The notes under the pieces were generated by a model, which saw nothing but the letters and a program-made list of their open reading frames with translations, did not search any database and was not told the origin of the DNA. Made by a program: the position numbers and the translations under genes. From NCBI GenBank assembly GCA_014729665.1, contig WJJO01000116.1, positions 1-13,053 on the forward strand: DNA of 13,053 nucleotides, read 5' to 3'. This DNA is from Caldifarciminota bacterium. Lineage in GTDB: Bacteria; Hydrothermota; Tepidihabitantia; B3-TA06. This document shows, one piece after another, positions 5,655 through 12,366 of the stretch (positions are counted from its first letter, which is position 1; each line of letters starts with the position of its first letter).

Positions 5655-7385
5655 TTACAGTTCCGGTGACGTGGTTTCTTCTTCACCCTGATACGGCGGG
5701 GAAAGGATGGGTGTTTTAAGCTTACCCGCAGGTTCCTTGGCAACCTCTATCTCGCTTAACAGGAGACTCGGGGATACAAGGCCTACAGGCACCATGCCCG
5801 ATTCGGCTCCGCAGTAACCGTTGAATACATCGGGGTCGTCACCGGTGGCGACTATCTTATCCAGGGCCACCAGCGGTGTTCCGCCGAACTTGACGCCCCG
5901 GACCAGTTCCTCCTTGCCGGTTTTGGCATCGACCCTGTAGACCAACAGAGGACTTGACTGGAACGATTCCATGAATCCCCTGCCGGTCATGGTAGCCCCT
6001 CCTTCGGAGCGGACGAATATCAATCCATAGGGTCTGTCCTGTTTCCTGCAAAGTGAGATAAGCCTTTTCCTGAGCTTCTTAAATGGAACCGGCTTGGTGG
6101 TTTCAAGTATCAGATTGCCCTGCCTTGAAACAGGCACGTCGCCGTAACCTACGTACTCCATCTGGGCACGACCGTGTCCGTTGGAGGAGGGAAATCCCTT
6201 AACCGGTCTTCTCGAACAGATGAAATTCACCAGGATACCCTTTCTTATCAGCTCGGTACGGCGGGAGGGTACACCCTCGTCGTCGTAGAGATAGTGCCCG
6301 TCCACCGGCATACCCCTGTACTGCGTTATTGTAGGGTCGTCGTAAAGTGAAACGAATTTGGGCATGATCCGGGTCCCCACCTTGTCCTTGAAGGTTTCAC
6401 CCGATTCCTTGGATTCGATCCTCTGAGACTCCAGACGATGACCGTAGGTTTCGTGTACGAATACACCCGCGGCCTGAGGCTCAATAAGGGCCGGCCCCAC
6501 GTAGGCCTCCATCACCGGGGCGTCGCGCAGGGCAAGAACCTCATCGATGAGGTTATCTATCTCCATTTTAACCATCTCGTCTGAAGGCATATCCTCCTCT
6601 CTCCATCCGAAGAAGTTACGGTAGCTGCGAACCCACATCCCGTCCGGGGCCTTGGTCGAGGCCGAAACCCTCAGCCAGTAGTAGACCTTTCCCTGTCTGA
6701 TGCGTGTTCCCTCAGACGAGGTGAAGTAATCGTTTTTTGCCTCTACCGAGAAGGAAACCCTTGAATCAAGAATCTCCGGATACGCCTTGAACAGCGAGGA
6801 GTAATCCTTTACCTTCTCCTCCCAGGCCGCCTTCTCCGCGGAATAATCGACTTCGTCTCCGATATATTCTACCGGCTCTTCCATTGTAAAATCCGGTGAG
6901 CGTTCTTCTTCGACCTCGCGCGCCCTTTCGCCTTCCTTTTTCGCATACTGCTTGAGCGCCCACTTGTAGCGCATGTCGGTCAGGAGCCAAAGCGCGTGCC
7001 GCAGCGCCGCAGGATCATCAGACAGGGGTACCGGAACCTTCTTGTATTCGTTATCGTGGTCGTTTTGATCAGGATCCCAGCTCATCAAATCCTCGGGAAG
7101 CGGCATGTTGTCGAACTCATAGTCTCCCACGCGGACCTGAACGTTCAAGAATCTGCCGTGGTCATCGTCAGAGTTCATTAATGCACCCATAACCGCCTTG
7201 GTGGAAAACTCCTTTCTGTCCACGAGCTGGTAGCTTATGAAGTAAGGGGACTCTTCACCTTCGAGCTTGAGTTCAGCCATCGAACGGTCCAGTTCCGCAT
7301 CCATTGCATCCAGGATAGGGGAAGGTGTTCCCCATAGATTGATACACGCTAATAGCCCGATGAGAAGCGGTTTGACAGTTCTCAT
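5655..7385 (-). CDS. Exported zinc metallopeptidase of the TldD family (peptidase U62/M103-like)
   Basis: A 576-aa protein with a signal peptide (MRTVKPLLIGLLACINLW). The zinc site of TldD is intact: HETYGHRLES with H311, E312 and H316. Near the C-terminus GYCGAESGMVPVG carries Cys525, matching the Cys ligand of TldD (VCGKEGQSVPVG in E. coli, from memory). Other family landmarks are PYFISYQ (47-53), VRVGDYEFDN (84-93) and SSNGHGRAQ (400-408). Known TldD works with TldE in the cytoplasm as an unusual protease, degrading unfolded peptides and maturing some ribosomally made peptides. Here the signal peptide implies action in the periplasm or at the surface. I infer that it pairs with the inactive paralogue downstream. 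The start is supported by AAGGAGG 4 nt upstream. Promoter at 7455-7482, with a leader of about 60 nt containing a hairpin. The substrate is unknown. Confidence 0.95.
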   Translation of the reverse strand: MRTVKPLLIGLLACINLWGTPSPILDAMDAELDRSMAELKLEGEESPYFISYQLVDRKEFSTKAVMGALMNSDDDHGRFLNVQVRVGDYEFDNMPLPEDLMSWDPDQNDHDNEYKKVPVPLSDDPAALRHALWLLTDMRYKWALKQYAKKEGERAREVEEERSPDFTMEEPVEYIGDEVDYSAEKAAWEEKVKDYSSLFKAYPEILDSRVSFSVEAKNDYFTSSEGTRIRQGKVYYWLRVSASTKAPDGMWVRSYRNFFGWREEDMPSDEMVKMEIDNLIDEVLALRDAPVMEAYVGPALIEPQAAGVFVHETYGHRLESQRIESKESGETFKDKVGTRIMPKFVSLYDDPTITQYRGMPVDGHYLYDDEGVPSRRTELIRKGILVNFICSRRPVKGFPSSNGHGRAQMEYVGYGDVPVSRQGNLILETTKPVPFKKLRKRLISLCRKQDRPYGLIFVRSEGGATMTGRGFMESFQSSPLLVYRVDAKTGKEELVRGVKFGGTPLVALDKIVATGDDPDVFNGYCGAESGMVPVGLVSPSLLLSEIEVAKEPAGKLKTPILSPPYQGEEETTSPEL

Positions 7386-7419
7386 CTTGCCTCCTTTTTT
7401 AAGTGTTTACGATGTTTTT

Positions 7420-7437
7420 TATCCCACTTTTGGGATA
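7420..7437 (-). other. Hairpin in the leader of the exported TldD-like gene
   Basis: TATCCC and GGGATA form a perfect 6-bp stem with a 6-nt loop, between the predicted transcription start (about 7448) and the SD. On the minus strand it is followed by a run of A, not T, so it is not an intrinsic terminator. It may stabilise the mRNA or modulate translation; no riboswitch class is recognised. Confidence 0.5.
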
Positions 7438-7454
7438 GAATAAATCCTTAACTC

Positions 7455-7482
7455 AGGATATTCAACTGATACCCTTTGTCAA
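7455..7482 (-). promoter_or_regulatory. Promoter of the exported TldD/TldE-like operon
   Basis: TTGACA (7482-7477), 16-bp spacer, TATCCT (7460-7455) on the minus strand. The -35, the spacer length and the -10 hexamer are the same as in the promoter at 1699-1726. The predicted start is near 7448. Confidence 0.75.
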
Positions 7483-7503
7483 GTCTTTAAGCAATTTTTA
7501 AGA

Positions 7504-7740
7504 TTATCTTATCAGGTTCTTCCAGACGGTGAAGTAATAGAGAAGGATCAGGGCACCCGCCGCGCCTGCAGAGATTGCAGCAATTCTCAGCCAGTAACCC
7601 GCCCGCGATCGGGGCTTGGGGATTTCGACCCCCTGTTTCTTTTCGACCGAGCGGACGTAGGCGTTCCAGACTCTACCTCGCAGGGCAAGGATGATGAAGA
7701 GCACCACGAAAGATACGGCGAAAACTATCCCCCAATGCAT
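7504..7740 (-). CDS. Small two-TM membrane protein, apparently leaderless
   Basis: A 78-aa protein with two membrane segments, about residues 3-20 (WGIVFAVSFVVLFIILAL) and about 50-70 (LRIAAISAGAAGALILLYYF). Between them is a basic loop (RGRVWNAYVRSVEKKQG, then PKPRSRAG). No family is recognised. No Shine-Dalgarno precedes the ATG. Instead a promoter (TTGACT, 16 bp, TATATT) ends so close that the A of the ATG is the seventh base after the -10 box, where transcription normally begins. It stands alone between the TldD-like operon and a family lipoprotein, with its own promoter. Function unknown. Confidence 0.8.
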   Translation of the reverse strand: MHWGIVFAVSFVVLFIILALRGRVWNAYVRSVEKKQGVEIPKPRSRAGYWLRIAAISAGAAGALILLYYFTVWKNLIR

Positions 7741-7746
7741 AGGCTA

Positions 7747-7774
7747 AATATAATCCGGTAATGCAGGCAGTCAA
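7747..7774 (-). promoter_or_regulatory. Promoter giving a leaderless mRNA for the 78-aa gene
   Basis: TTGACT (7774-7769), 16-bp spacer, TATATT (7752-7747) on the minus strand. Only six bases separate the -10 box from the ATG at 7740, so the predicted start of the RNA is the start codon. Confidence 0.65.
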
Positions 7775-7817
7775 GTAGATGCAGGATAATCTGCAGAAGA
7801 CCTGTCAAGGTAAATAC

Positions 7818-8468
7818 CTAATGGTAATCTTTCATGTGGTTCTCGAAGTCGGTACGCAATCCTTCTACATTTTCAGAAGACGCCTTCAAGCCGTCCTTGA
7901 TACGACTCACTTCTCCTTCCCAGGAACATTCATATTCATACAATGCATCGAGAATCTCTTCTGCGTCTTCAGGTATATAAATCGAAGACTCGGCGTGAAA
8001 AAAGCTCAGGTGATGATACATTTCCCATAAGAATGAGTTATAACACCGGTAAAACCCCCGGATCCAGTTATCTATAACACCGAGTTGAACCTCGGGCGAT
8101 GCGTCGGCATGCATCCGGCGGAAGGCCTCAGCCTCGTTGCAGTCAGATTTGAAAGCCCCTTTCGAATCCCCCTTTGAATGCTTGTCTGCAAGATGAGTGT
8201 TGTAATCGCTTATGAGGGTATCGAACCTTGCATAGATATCCCGGAACTCGTTTTCCAGTTCAAGTATATCTTGTTCTTTATTCCAGATATCCGCGGCTAT
8301 ATCAAGGCTATCTGATACAGCCTCCAATGCCGCCTCGAGGCTGTCAGCCATTTCTTCCATGGCTGCCTCGAGTTCTTTCTCCATGACCTTAGCCTCTCGA
8401 CGAGTACTGCGGTTGACGCAAGCGAGAGATACCGCAATAAGTAGAATAAAGGTCGTTTTAAGCTTCAT
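7818..8468 (-). CDS. Lipoprotein of the triple H-x4-H family (member D, with coiled coil)
   Basis: A 216-aa exported protein. Residues 1-17 are a lipoprotein-type signal (FILLIAVSLAC, Cys17). Residues about 25-80 are highly acidic with a heptad-like pattern (MEKELEAAMEEMADSLEAAL), a likely coiled coil that the other members lack. Motif copies are YNTHLADKH (H92/H97), YHHLSFFH (H153/H158) and FENHMKDYH (H211/H216), the last His being the final residue. Spacings are 61 and 58 residues, close to but not equal to those of members A-C, so this is the most divergent member. SSENVEGL (197-204) resembles the ESN segment. There is no strong SD; the leader after the predicted start is about 9 nt. It has its own promoter and no close partner. 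Function unknown. Confidence 0.9.
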   Translation of the reverse strand: MKLKTTFILLIAVSLACVNRSTRREAKVMEKELEAAMEEMADSLEAALEAVSDSLDIAADIWNKEQDILELENEFRDIYARFDTLISDYNTHLADKHSKGDSKGAFKSDCNEAEAFRRMHADASPEVQLGVIDNWIRGFYRCYNSFLWEMYHHLSFFHAESSIYIPEDAEEILDALYEYECSWEGEVSRIKDGLKASSENVEGLRTDFENHMKDYH

Positions 8469-8483
8469 TAATAATTCCCGGTC

Positions 8484-8511
8484 AGTTTACAGTGTCTCAC
8501 TGGTTTGTCAA
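8484..8511 (-). promoter_or_regulatory. Promoter of family lipoprotein member D
   Basis: TTGACA (8511-8506), 16-bp spacer, TAAACT (8489-8484) on the minus strand. The -10 matches 4 of 6. The start near 8477 leaves a very short leader. Confidence 0.65.
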
Positions 8512-8524
8512 GATATTCCGACTC

Positions 8525-8549
8525 GAAAGGGTGTCCTTTCAGGTTTTTT
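8525..8549 (+). other. Hairpin with a plus-strand T tract
   Basis: GAAAGG and CCTTTC form a 6-bp stem around GTGT (8525-8540), followed after three bases by six T on the plus strand. It looks like a weak terminator in the orientation opposite to all nearby genes, between the nitrilase stop and the member D promoter. It might stop antisense transcription, or it may be chance. Confidence 0.3.
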
Positions 8550-8590
8550 CTGTATTCTCTGTAATCCCTGCGGGGCGTACTGCCGGGCTG

Positions 8591-9373
8591 TTATCGGTAA
8601 AACTCAGGCCTGCGGTCGGTTAAGATGTCGTTGCGCGGGGTTACGAACTTATCGCGCGCCTGTGCAGGATCGATCTCTGCGGTTATCAGCGCTTCATCGG
8701 TTCCGAGAAAGGCAAGGATGTTGCCTCCGGGATCCAGGATTTTACTCTGTCCGATGAATGTAAGTTCTGCATCTATTCGTCTTTCAGAACCCACGCGGTC
8801 CGCGAGAAGATAGAAGACCCGGTTCTCGATTGCCCGTGTTACGGCGGCGCGCGGGCAGTAGGGGAGAACAAGGTTGGCCGGGTGACAGATTATATCGGCA
8901 CCTGCCAGTGCAAGCGAACGGGCCGACTCCGGAAAAATCCAGTCAAAGCAAACCATCATTCCTATCCTGGCTGCGCCGATGTCGAACACCGGGAAGCCCA
9001 GGTTGCCTGGAGTAAATATTTCCTTCTCCCTGTCGAACAGGTGTATCTTCCGGTAGGTAGCTACATGACCGTTTGCGTTAAAAAGCACCGCCGAGTTGTA
9101 TATTTCTTTGTTCGATATCTCGGCAACCCCTGCCACAACATGGCCTCCGATATTCGAGGCAAGGCGTGTAAAAAAAGCCGATGATTTGTCCCCCGGAAAC
9201 TCCTCGGCAAGGGGCATTAACTCCTCAGTAGATTTGTAAAGGTAACCGGTAGTGCACAACTCGGGCAGAACAAGAAGATCGAGGTCTGCGCCTTCGGTCA
9301 GTTTTTCTATCTTTTGATAATTAGTCCGGATATCTTTCAGAACAGGCGTAAACTGCAGAACCCCGACCTTCAT
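8591..9373 (-). CDS. Carbon-nitrogen hydrolase (nitrilase superfamily amidase)
   Basis: A 260-aa cytoplasmic enzyme, the usual length for the family. The catalytic triad is visible: Glu38 in VLPELCTTGY, Lys109 in YRKIHLFDREK, and the nucleophile Cys142 in GMMVCFDWIFPESARSLAL. Glu118 after the Lys probably matches the accessory glutamate. The run CFDWIFPES ... HPANLVLPY ... IENRVF ... DRRPEFYR closely resembles hyperthermophile nitrilases such as Pyrococcus PH0642 (from memory), which hydrolyse small amides. The exact substrate cannot be read from sequence. Its ATG lies 6 nt after the purL stop with no strong SD, so it is probably translated by coupling to purL. No nitrilase is a standard partner of purine synthesis; a housekeeping amide-repair or scavenging role is inference. 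Confidence 0.95.
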   Translation of the reverse strand: MKVGVLQFTPVLKDIRTNYQKIEKLTEGADLDLLVLPELCTTGYLYKSTEELMPLAEEFPGDKSSAFFTRLASNIGGHVVAGVAEISNKEIYNSAVLFNANGHVATYRKIHLFDREKEIFTPGNLGFPVFDIGAARIGMMVCFDWIFPESARSLALAGADIICHPANLVLPYCPRAAVTRAIENRVFYLLADRVGSERRIDAELTFIGQSKILDPGGNILAFLGTDEALITAEIDPAQARDKFVTPRNDILTDRRPEFYR

Positions 9374-9379
9374 AAGAAC

Positions 9380-12238
9380 CTAATCCAGGAACCGGCTTAA
9401 CCCCTGGGTCCATGCGGCGCGTATTTCATCGACCGAAGCGGTTGCAACGGTTCTGTGACCGTCGTCTGAAAAAACCAGCCTTGCCTCTGAGGTCGTCTCA
9501 GCAATACGCCCAAACACAGAGCCTTTCATCATTTTCTCGAAGGCATCGGAGTCCTTACCCGAGACCTCAACCAGTATCCTGCTTGTAGATTCTGAGAATA
9601 TAAGATAATCAAACCGCTTGATATTCTGACTTCCCGGGATCTTGCCCATATGAATCTTTGCGCCAATATCACCGCCCAGGCACATCTCGGAGATTGCCAC
9701 ACCCAGCCCTCCGTCGGAAAGATCGTGGGCGGCGAGTACAAGGCCTGCAGATATCGCACGCGCAAGTCTCTTGTAGCTTTGAGAGGCCTTTTTCATATTA
9801 ACCTTGGGCACTATCTTCCCCAGCTTCTTGTGCATCCGGAAGTACTCGGAGCCTCCCAGTTCTGCTCGGGTGTCCCCGATGAGGTATATACTCGAACCCG
9901 GTCTCTTTAAGTCGGTGGAGACTATCCCCCCAACATCCTTTACGATGCTTAGGGCTGAGATTAAAAGCGTGGTGGGGATATCTATCTTACCTTGCTTGTG
10001 TGAGGTATAGAAGTTGTTCAAGCTGTCCTTGCCCGAGATGAAGGGTGTTCGGTATGCAGAGATTGCGTCCCTGCACGCGCGGCATGAGGCTACTAAATCG
10101 TATAGTATTCGTTCCTCAGATACGTCTCCTGCGCAGAAATTATCCAGGAGCGCTATGCGGTCAGGGACCCCGCCGGAGACGACTATATTGCGAATTGCTT
10201 CGTCGATTGCCGCGGCTGCAGCCGCATAGGCATCCAGATAGGCGTATCGGGCGGCAAATCCGCAGGAAACGACGACCCCTGTCTCTTTTTCCAGATCCGG
10301 CTGTATGACGGTTGCGTCCGAGGGCGCGTCCGAACCCCTGCCCAGCAGCGGCTTGAGCACAGTTCGGCCCTGCACCTCGTGATCGTACTGCCTTATTATC
10401 CACTCCTTGGAGGCGATGCTTATCTGACCTAAAAGCCGTAACAGTGCGTGTCCCAGGTCCCTGGGGGGTATAACCTCGATCTCTTTTTCTGGTTGGGCTT
10501 CCCGGGTTCCTGCCGAGAGCTTGAACCTTCGCTTCGGCAGTCCGGAATGCAGGAACCTCATGTCCAGGTCCGCGACCTGCTTCCCCTTGAAACTGAGATT
10601 GAGGGTTTTATCGTCGGTGACCTCGCCAATCCTGGTTGCCTCGACGCCTATCTCTCCGGCAAGTTCAAGGAACCTCTCAAGTTTATCCGGATGCACAAAT
10701 ACGACCATGCGTTCCTGGGATTCGGATATCCAAATCTCATGATGACTCAATCCTGCGTATTTCAAGGGGACCTTTTCCAGGTCAACCGCACAGCCGTACC
10801 TTTTCGTCATCTCGCCTACGGCGGAGGACAGACCGCCGCCTCCGCAGTCTGTGATGCTGGCAATGAGCGAGGCATCCCTGGCCTTTACGATAAAATCGCG
10901 CAGGAGCTTTTCCTCGATAGGGTTGCCTATCTGAACCGCAGAACCGTGTTTGGCGAGGGATGAACCTGCGAGTGCGGTGGAGGCGAATGTTACCCCGTGG
11001 ATGCCGTCGCGTCCTGTGCGGGCGCCTATAACGAGGATGGCGTCACCTGTAGAGACCTTTTTAGTTACCTTGGTTTTAGGCATGATACCCAGGGTACCGC
11101 AGAACACCAGGGGGTTTGCGATATAGGTCTCGTCGAAAAACAGCATTCCGGATGCGGTCGGTATACCCATACGGTTTCCGTAGTCCCTGACCCCTGAGAC
11201 GACACCTTCCAGAACACGGCGCGGGTGAAGAACGCCTTTCGGCAGCTTGCGTGAAGGAAAGCCGGGAGGACCGAAGCAGAAGACGTCGGTATTCAAGATA
11301 GGGTCCGCGCCCTGCCCCGTACCCAAAACATCCCGGATAACGCCTCCGATACCGGTCGCCGCACCTCCGTAAGGCTCTATGGCCGACGGATGGTTATGTG
11401 TTTCTACCTTGAATGCCAGGGCAATCTCGTCGGTGAACTCGACTACCCCGGCGTTATCTGAAAAAAGCGATAAGCACCACTCATTCCCGAGTTTCTTCGA
11501 AGGGATCATAATGGTATCTTTAATTAGATTTGAGAATTTCTTTCCGTCAACCTCAAAGGCAGCGTTGAAGGTTTTGTGAACACAGTGCTCCGACCACGTC
11601 TGGGCTAATGTCTCCAGCTCTGTAAGGGTAGGCTCCCTTCCCAGCTCTGAAAAATGATCGCGAATTACCTTCATCTCCTCAAGGTTCAGATGCCAGTCTC
11701 GCTTTACTGAAAGGGTGTGGAGCTCTTTATCTGAAAGCCCGGCAAGCTTGATACGTTCTATCTTGAATCGAGAACCGGTGTGTCTTGGGAAGGGTTCCTC
11801 TCCCCTTACTGCAAGGTGCTGAATCAGTGGATTAAAGAAGTTGCGTTCTGAAAACCGAACCAGCTTGGCCCGGGGTATTGAGGACGGGAAAAGGTATCGG
11901 GTAGCGCACTTGACATCAGTAATCGGTATCTTACTTTGCTTGAAGTGGTTTAGTATCCAGACCGATTCCGGATCTGAAACCCCTGGATTGAACCATACCT
12001 CAAGAGCCCTCATCCCGGCAGGCTGCGACCTTCCAAAGCTTATATCTTCACAGACGGGATCGAAAAAAAGTTCCCTGGCGTATTTCTCCACCTCACCCTT
12101 CAGTAGATTGGTTTTGAGGAAGTAAACCCTGATTATAGATAAACCCTTGGTGGTAAGGCCCTCTTCGGAAAGCAGTTTTGCAAGTCCTTGTACACGGGGA
12201 TCTATTCCCTTTCTTGAGACCTCTATTCGATATACCAC
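9380..12238 (-). CDS. purL: Phosphoribosylformylglycinamidine synthase, PurS-PurL fusion type
   Basis: Converts FGAR, ATP and glutamine-derived ammonia to FGAM, the fourth step of purine synthesis. The 952-aa product is longer than the separate small PurL (about 730 aa). Residues 1-70 (VYRIEVSRKG, DPRVQGLAKLL) and about 77-118 (RALEVWFNPGVSDPES ... TRYLF) look like two PurS-type repeats fused ahead of the synthetase. The core motifs follow: WSEHC (215-219), ETHNHPSAIEPYGGAATGIG (279-298), DCGGGGLSSA (464-473) and, in the second half, HDLSDGGLG (838-846). No PurQ glutaminase domain follows the C-terminus, so ammonia must come from a separate PurQ. I chose the GTG at 12238: it begins MVYRIEV as PurS does, and it lies six bases after the promoter -10 box, so the mRNA is probably leaderless. 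A TTG further upstream (12292) would precede the promoter. Confidence 0.96.
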   Translation of the reverse strand: MVYRIEVSRKGIDPRVQGLAKLLSEEGLTTKGLSIIRVYFLKTNLLKGEVEKYARELFFDPVCEDISFGRSQPAGMRALEVWFNPGVSDPESVWILNHFKQSKIPITDVKCATRYLFPSSIPRAKLVRFSERNFFNPLIQHLAVRGEEPFPRHTGSRFKIERIKLAGLSDKELHTLSVKRDWHLNLEEMKVIRDHFSELGREPTLTELETLAQTWSEHCVHKTFNAAFEVDGKKFSNLIKDTIMIPSKKLGNEWCLSLFSDNAGVVEFTDEIALAFKVETHNHPSAIEPYGGAATGIGGVIRDVLGTGQGADPILNTDVFCFGPPGFPSRKLPKGVLHPRRVLEGVVSGVRDYGNRMGIPTASGMLFFDETYIANPLVFCGTLGIMPKTKVTKKVSTGDAILVIGARTGRDGIHGVTFASTALAGSSLAKHGSAVQIGNPIEEKLLRDFIVKARDASLIASITDCGGGGLSSAVGEMTKRYGCAVDLEKVPLKYAGLSHHEIWISESQERMVVFVHPDKLERFLELAGEIGVEATRIGEVTDDKTLNLSFKGKQVADLDMRFLHSGLPKRRFKLSAGTREAQPEKEIEVIPPRDLGHALLRLLGQISIASKEWIIRQYDHEVQGRTVLKPLLGRGSDAPSDATVIQPDLEKETGVVVSCGFAARYAYLDAYAAAAAAIDEAIRNIVVSGGVPDRIALLDNFCAGDVSEERILYDLVASCRACRDAISAYRTPFISGKDSLNNFYTSHKQGKIDIPTTLLISALSIVKDVGGIVSTDLKRPGSSIYLIGDTRAELGGSEYFRMHKKLGKIVPKVNMKKASQSYKRLARAISAGLVLAAHDLSDGGLGVAISEMCLGGDIGAKIHMGKIPGSQNIKRFDYLIFSESTSRILVEVSGKDSDAFEKMMKGSVFGRIAETTSEARLVFSDDGHRTVATASVDEIRAAWTQGLSRFLD

Positions 12239-12243
12239 AACCG

Positions 12244-12271
12244 ATAATATACGCCGCAGCCGAAATGTCAA
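12244..12271 (-). promoter_or_regulatory. Promoter of purL, giving a leaderless mRNA
   Basis: TTGACA (12271-12266), 16-bp spacer, TATTAT (12249-12244) on the minus strand. The GTG start is the sixth base after the -10 box. This leaves no room for a purine riboswitch or an SD site. Confidence 0.75.
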
Positions 12272-12285
12272 TGCGCCGCAGTTAC

Positions 12286-12313
12286 TTGACAAATGTAAAC
12301 AAACCTATATTAT
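12286..12313 (+). promoter_or_regulatory. Promoter of the VOC lipoprotein gene
   Basis: TTGACA (12286-12291), 16-bp spacer, TATTAT (12308-12313) on the plus strand. It has the same hexamers and spacing as the divergent purL promoter. The -35 boxes are separated by 14 bp, so one bound regulator could affect both. The predicted start near 12320 leaves a leader of about 46 nt with AAGGAGG at 12353-12359. Confidence 0.8.
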
Positions 12314-12366
12314 CTTGTGAATGCATATGCTCGTTGAATCATATTTAACAACAAGGAGGATTTGAT

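Noticed and set aside
5645..5743. A 33-residue N-terminal extension of the TldE-like protein
   Set aside because: It overlaps the end of the preceding gene, is very basic, and would bury a clear SD and signal peptide starting at 5644.
7783..7808. A second promoter upstream of the 78-aa gene (TTGACA at 7808-7803 with TATCCT)
   Set aside because: The spacer is only 14 bp, outside the usual range, and a better promoter lies closer.
8359..8757. A 132-aa plus-strand ORF
   Set aside because: Runs antisense across member D and the nitrilase gene, including the promoter between them; no sign of coding.
10448..10963. A 171-aa plus-strand ORF inside purL
   Set aside because: Antisense to strongly conserved purL motifs; no RBS and no recognisable domain.
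12239..12292. An upstream TTG start for purL adding 18 residues
   Set aside because: It lies upstream of the purL -35 and -10 boxes and next to the divergent promoter, has no SD, and the added residues do not resemble PurS.
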